Assembly (NCBI GenBank): GCA_029973975.1
Contig: JARKQF010000245.1
Span: forward strand, 1-64,000
From: Paludibacter sp.
GTDB taxonomy: Bacteria; Bacteroidota; Bacteroidia; Bacteroidales; Paludibacteraceae
DNA length: 64,000 nt
Direction of reading: 5' to 3'
Part shown: in pieces, positions 60,957 through 64,000 of the stretch
How positions within the stretch are numbered: the first letter of the stretch is position 1
Layout of the letters: the number at the start of each line of letters is the position of its first letter
The notes under the pieces: model-generated
What the model was told of the DNA's origin: nothing
The model's database searches: none
What the model saw: only the letters and a program-made list of their open reading frames with translations
Program-made: the position numbers and the translations under genes

Positions 60957-63122
60957 CTAGCCACCGTTCTGCCGGACAATTTCAACCACTTCAGGGAAGT
61001 CAATCCCCAACCGCTTGATGGTTTCCAATTTTGGCACTCCGTTTGAGTTCCATCCACGGCGCAGGTAAACCGCATCGACCAATTTTTCATAACGCTCATA
61101 TCGATATTTTCGAAGTGCATCCACCTTTTCCTCAACGCTCATCTTTTCGGGGTCTAAACCAACATCTTCGCGAAGTGATTTATCATATCGTTCTTCACGC
61201 GATTGATATTCTTCAACTGTCACAGGGCCCATTGCACGATAGGGTGGATAATCATTCTCTCGTTTGCCATATCCCATTCTTAAGCTAAAAATTCGTTGAA
61301 AATTGTAAACTTTTTCAGATTGAAAGATGATCTCATCAATGGTAATTGGTTTTCCCAACACACCTTCATATAACCAGGTGTAATTCTTGACGTGCTCAGG
61401 GACTTTGGCAGGTTCTTTCTCCAATTTATTATCCACAGGAACAACGTCATTCCAGGGCAATTTACACAGTCCATGCAGTGAGAACCAGGTTCGCCACATC
61501 GGGAAATAATGCAAAGCTTCCGCCTTATCTTCAAAAGTCGGTATCTGGTTTAAAACCATATCCATAAAAATCAACCAGGCTTCATCATGCTGCGGACCCT
61601 TGGTCGCAAGGGCATATCCACCCTGCTGTGCCAGCGACTCTTTGGTCATATACTCGGAAATTTCGAGGCCCTTAATTTCCATTCCAATATCGTTTAAATA
61701 TTCAGGATCAGCGCCAAAGTTCTCCACAAAGTGCTTTTTCATTGCTCGAATGCCCTGGCCAACGATCATCCCAAAACCTTCGCCCCGTCCCATCTGATGA
61801 ATTAGCTCCAAAGCGACATCGGCATTTCCCCAGGTTAGTTCCAACCCGCCTGTGTTTTCCTTGTTGAGTATCCCCTTTTCATAACATTCCATTGCAAAAG
61901 CGATTGAATTGCCCAAAGAGATTGTGTCCAGACCATAAGTATCGGCATAAAAATTAATCTCTGCAACAATTTCTGGATCAAACACATCAATATTGGACCC
62001 CACACCACCCAATGTTTCATATTCAGGGCCATCCACCGACACAATATTTCCCTTATAAGGCCCTGTTTTCACAGTGTAGTTCGCCACCATGTGCGAACAA
62101 GCCATACTGCAACCATACCAACAGCTATCAGGTGCGCTGTAATCAAAAACCTTTCGCCAATAATCTGCTGATATTTTCACTGCCTGGTCGCTTTTTCCAT
62201 ACCGAAAATTCTGTACAGGTAACAGATCATGATAATTCATAACCTCTACCAGGTTTGTAGTCCCCAGATGCGCCATATCGTTTTGAACCGGATCGAGTTC
62301 AGCAATTTCTTTATTAATTCGTTTGCCCGCTTTGCTAACCAGTTCTGGATCGGCAACCCCGTTGATATTGCCCTTCATGTCTGAAAATCGAACAACGATC
62401 GCTTTGATTTTCTTATCGCGAAACACCCGCCCGGAACCACCTCTGGCTGCCTGCTTAATTCGCACTTCTTTACGCCGCTGATCAAAAAAGCTGATATTCA
62501 ATCCACTGATTGCAGCATAATCAGCCGCCCGTCCGGCAGAAATAACCGAAACACCTCTCAGACTCTTCTCATCCTTTGCATACATTTCCGTTAGCAATAC
62601 ATTAATACGATGCGTATCCAGCATTTCCAATGGAGCTTCTTCAACAGTAACTCGTCCATTGTCGCCGTCAATAAAAATAATGACGTCTTTTTCTGCTTTA
62701 CCCTGGATTTCAAGCGCATCGAAACCGGAATACTTTAAATACGGTCCAAAATATCCGCCCCCATTACTGTCATTAGCTACACCTGTTAATGGTGAAATGG
62801 TGACAACTGTCGACTTGCCACTACCCGGATATTGTGTGATCCCCCCAATCGGTCCGCCGGCAATTACCAGTTCATTTTCTGGCGAATCCCATTGTGTTTT
62901 CGAATTCACGGCGTTCCATAATAGCCACAAACAAAATCCACGCCCTCCTGTAAAAATATCTTTCATCTGCTGCGTAACTGGTTTTATTCCTATCTCATTT
63001 TTACTTAAATCAATAAAAAGGGTTCGGTTTGCATAACCATGCACAACTGGTTTTGTTTCATATTCGAGAGAAGTGAGAAGCCGGTGCGACTCTTTGTATT
63101 TTTCGAGAGGCATATCATACAT
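60957..63122 (-). CDS. aor: Tungsten-type aldehyde:ferredoxin oxidoreductase
   Basis: 721 aa. N-terminal AOR domain (VHGYANRTLFIDLSKNEIG; FTGGRGFCLWLL; NELVIAGGPIGGITQYPGSG). The [4Fe-4S] motif SCWYGCSMACSH lies near 335-345, with a fourth Cys in GLCKLPWND further on. AORs bind a tungsten bis-pterin and oxidise aldehydes, or reduce acids, with ferredoxin. The length exceeds the classic ~605 aa AOR, with an added C-terminal region of about 90 residues (PPYRAMGPVTVEEY onward), as in AOR relatives of other anaerobes, so the exact substrate is open. AAGGAGA precedes ATG 63122. Confidence 0.93.
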   Translation of the reverse strand: MYDMPLEKYKESHRLLTSLEYETKPVVHGYANRTLFIDLSKNEIGIKPVTQQMKDIFTGGRGFCLWLLWNAVNSKTQWDSPENELVIAGGPIGGITQYPGSGKSTVVTISPLTGVANDSNGGGYFGPYLKYSGFDALEIQGKAEKDVIIFIDGDNGRVTVEEAPLEMLDTHRINVLLTEMYAKDEKSLRGVSVISAGRAADYAAISGLNISFFDQRRKEVRIKQAARGGSGRVFRDKKIKAIVVRFSDMKGNINGVADPELVSKAGKRINKEIAELDPVQNDMAHLGTTNLVEVMNYHDLLPVQNFRYGKSDQAVKISADYWRKVFDYSAPDSCWYGCSMACSHMVANYTVKTGPYKGNIVSVDGPEYETLGGVGSNIDVFDPEIVAEINFYADTYGLDTISLGNSIAFAMECYEKGILNKENTGGLELTWGNADVALELIHQMGRGEGFGMIVGQGIRAMKKHFVENFGADPEYLNDIGMEIKGLEISEYMTKESLAQQGGYALATKGPQHDEAWLIFMDMVLNQIPTFEDKAEALHYFPMWRTWFSLHGLCKLPWNDVVPVDNKLEKEPAKVPEHVKNYTWLYEGVLGKPITIDEIIFQSEKVYNFQRIFSLRMGYGKRENDYPPYRAMGPVTVEEYQSREERYDKSLREDVGLDPEKMSVEEKVDALRKYRYERYEKLVDAVYLRRGWNSNGVPKLETIKRLGIDFPEVVEIVRQNGG

Positions 63123-63292
63123 TCTGATTTCTCCTTAGAGCAAAGCAAATTGTCTGTTGAATTTTTATTTTCTATGGGGATTATAATACATCCCTTCTTA
63201 TAAAAATTTTTACCCTGTTTTAAAAATCTGATATCATTAATCACTCTCAATAAAAATATACTGTCATTCGTACTTCAATCTTGGAGTGTATC

Positions 63293-64000
63293 GTGCCAAA
63301 ACTAATCAAAAAATATCCTTTTGAAATAATTCTGACGCTCATTGTGTTGATCACTCATTGTTACGTGATTTTTTGCCCTCCCAATAGTCTCATGAGCTGG
63401 TTTGCGACAGATGATGTTTTTTACTATTTCAAAACAGCTCAAAATATTTCAGAAGGATTTGGTTCAACTTTTGATCGGATTGGTCTCACAAATGGATATC
63501 ATCCTTTATGGATGTTGATTTGTATTCCCATTTTTTCACTTGCAAAAACTGATCCAATTCTTCCTTTAAGAATTGTTATTGCCGTTCTGGCCTTTTTCCA
63601 TGCTTTGTCCGCTTGTCTTTTCTACCGCTTATTTAAAAAAATTGCATCAAACACCACTGCCATCGCTGTAGCATTGTTCTGGGCATTCTTTCCGGGTGTA
63701 CATAACATCACCGTTCAGTTCGCCATGGAATCAGGAGTGCAGGCATTCTTCGTGATTCTCTTTTTATGTATGGCTGCTGAATGGGAGACGAAAAATGGGT
63801 ATTCGAATAGAGAAAAAATCATCGGACTGATTGGATTATCCATTGTTGCCATTTTAGTGCTTTTTAGCAGGTTAGACAGCATGTTTATGCTGTTTATTTT
63901 TGGCATTTGGTTTTCTCTCAAATCAAACAATGTAAGAAGATCTCTTTTCCTGGGGGATATGGTTGTAATCGTTCTGGCGGTTTTTCTGGCTTATTATTTT
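63293..64000 (+). CDS. GT-C-like membrane glycosyltransferase, 5' part (cut by window edge)
   Basis: The frame is open from GTG 63293 to the end (236 codons). GGAG lies six bases upstream of the GTG. A first membrane helix (about 10-30) is followed by a loop with SWFATDDVFYYFKTAQNISE, where the paired Asp match the catalytic acidic site of GT-C enzymes, and NGYHPLWML. At least four more helices follow. Probably a polyprenyl-phosphate-dependent glycosyltransferase. Confidence 0.72.
   Translation, partial: MPKLIKKYPFEIILTLIVLITHCYVIFCPPNSLMSWFATDDVFYYFKTAQNISEGFGSTFDRIGLTNGYHPLWMLICIPIFSLAKTDPILPLRIVIAVLAFFHALSACLFYRLFKKIASNTTAIAVALFWAFFPGVHNITVQFAMESGVQAFFVILFLCMAAEWETKNGYSNREKIIGLIGLSIVAILVLFSRLDSMFMLFIFGIWFSLKSNNVRRSLFLGDMVVIVLAVFLAYYF

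Noticed and set aside
1-64000. CRISPR array
   Set aside because: No set of regularly spaced short repeats was found in the window; the only long direct repeat is the 61-bp att pair.

Overview
The window looks like chromosomal DNA of an anaerobic bacterium of the phylum Chloroflexota, most likely class Anaerolineae. This is an inference from gene content, since no rRNA is present. Support comes from the moderate G+C content, a tungsten-type aldehyde:ferredoxin oxidoreductase, a soluble NuoEFG-like plus Nfn-like flavin/iron-sulfur cluster, and several families of zinc-ribbon, YfhO-like and unknown proteins of a kind I associate with that class. Gene density is high and most genes sit in tight co-directional runs.

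Layout. (1) 272-7564 (+): a housekeeping run with an M20 peptidase, a DUF1385 membrane protein, ComEA, YqeY, a PgpH-type HD phosphohydrolase, YbeY, DgkA and a Nfo-like TIM barrel. (2) 7582-13190: two response regulators, a C39-like peptidase, a DUF192 protein, a LysM/M23 peptidase and two unrecognised proteins. (3) 13226-24521: an 11.2-kb integrative element in a tRNA-Arg(TCT) gene, bounded by 61-bp perfect direct repeats. It carries a tyrosine recombinase, a long minus-strand chain of small, often overlapping genes (including a short beta-clamp-like protein and several ORFs of 28-55 codons), a second minus-strand operon with a RecA/AAA-type ATPase, an XRE-type regulator, and a plus-strand pair of a PRTase-like fragment and a NADAR-domain protein. 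(4) 24583-31444: a receiver protein, a MogA/MoaB protein and three large membrane proteins (two YfhO-like, one GT-C-like). (5) 31516-39362: a coiled-coil zinc-ribbon protein, a membrane-tethered NACHT-like NTPase with HEAT-type repeats, DUF167, YggT, PgeF, DUF2085, an L,D-transpeptidase, a phytol/dolichol-kinase-like protein and SmpB. (6) 39470-49153: two patatin-like lipases, an esterase, an SH3 protein, zinc-ribbon proteins, Zwf and Gnd, and a NYN/OST-HTH protein. (7) 49237-58466 (-): NuoE-NuoF-NuoG-like, NfnA and NfnB, then RicT-like, Mrp and a Cys-rich small protein. (8) 58695-64000: GlmS, a 420-bp intergenic region with strong secondary structure, AOR, and the start of another GT-C membrane protein cut by the window edge.

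How the genes relate. Region 7 would move electrons between NAD(H), NADP(H) and ferredoxin, and AOR would draw on the same ferredoxin pool; Zwf and Gnd supply NADPH. The integrative element is the least ordinary part. It duplicates the 5' rather than the 3' part of its target tRNA, so the intact tRNA gene now lies downstream of element DNA and is cut off from its original promoter. Its gene set (clamp-like protein and ATPase but no polymerase, terminase, capsid or conjugation genes) suggests a satellite or mobilisable element that depends on host or helper functions.
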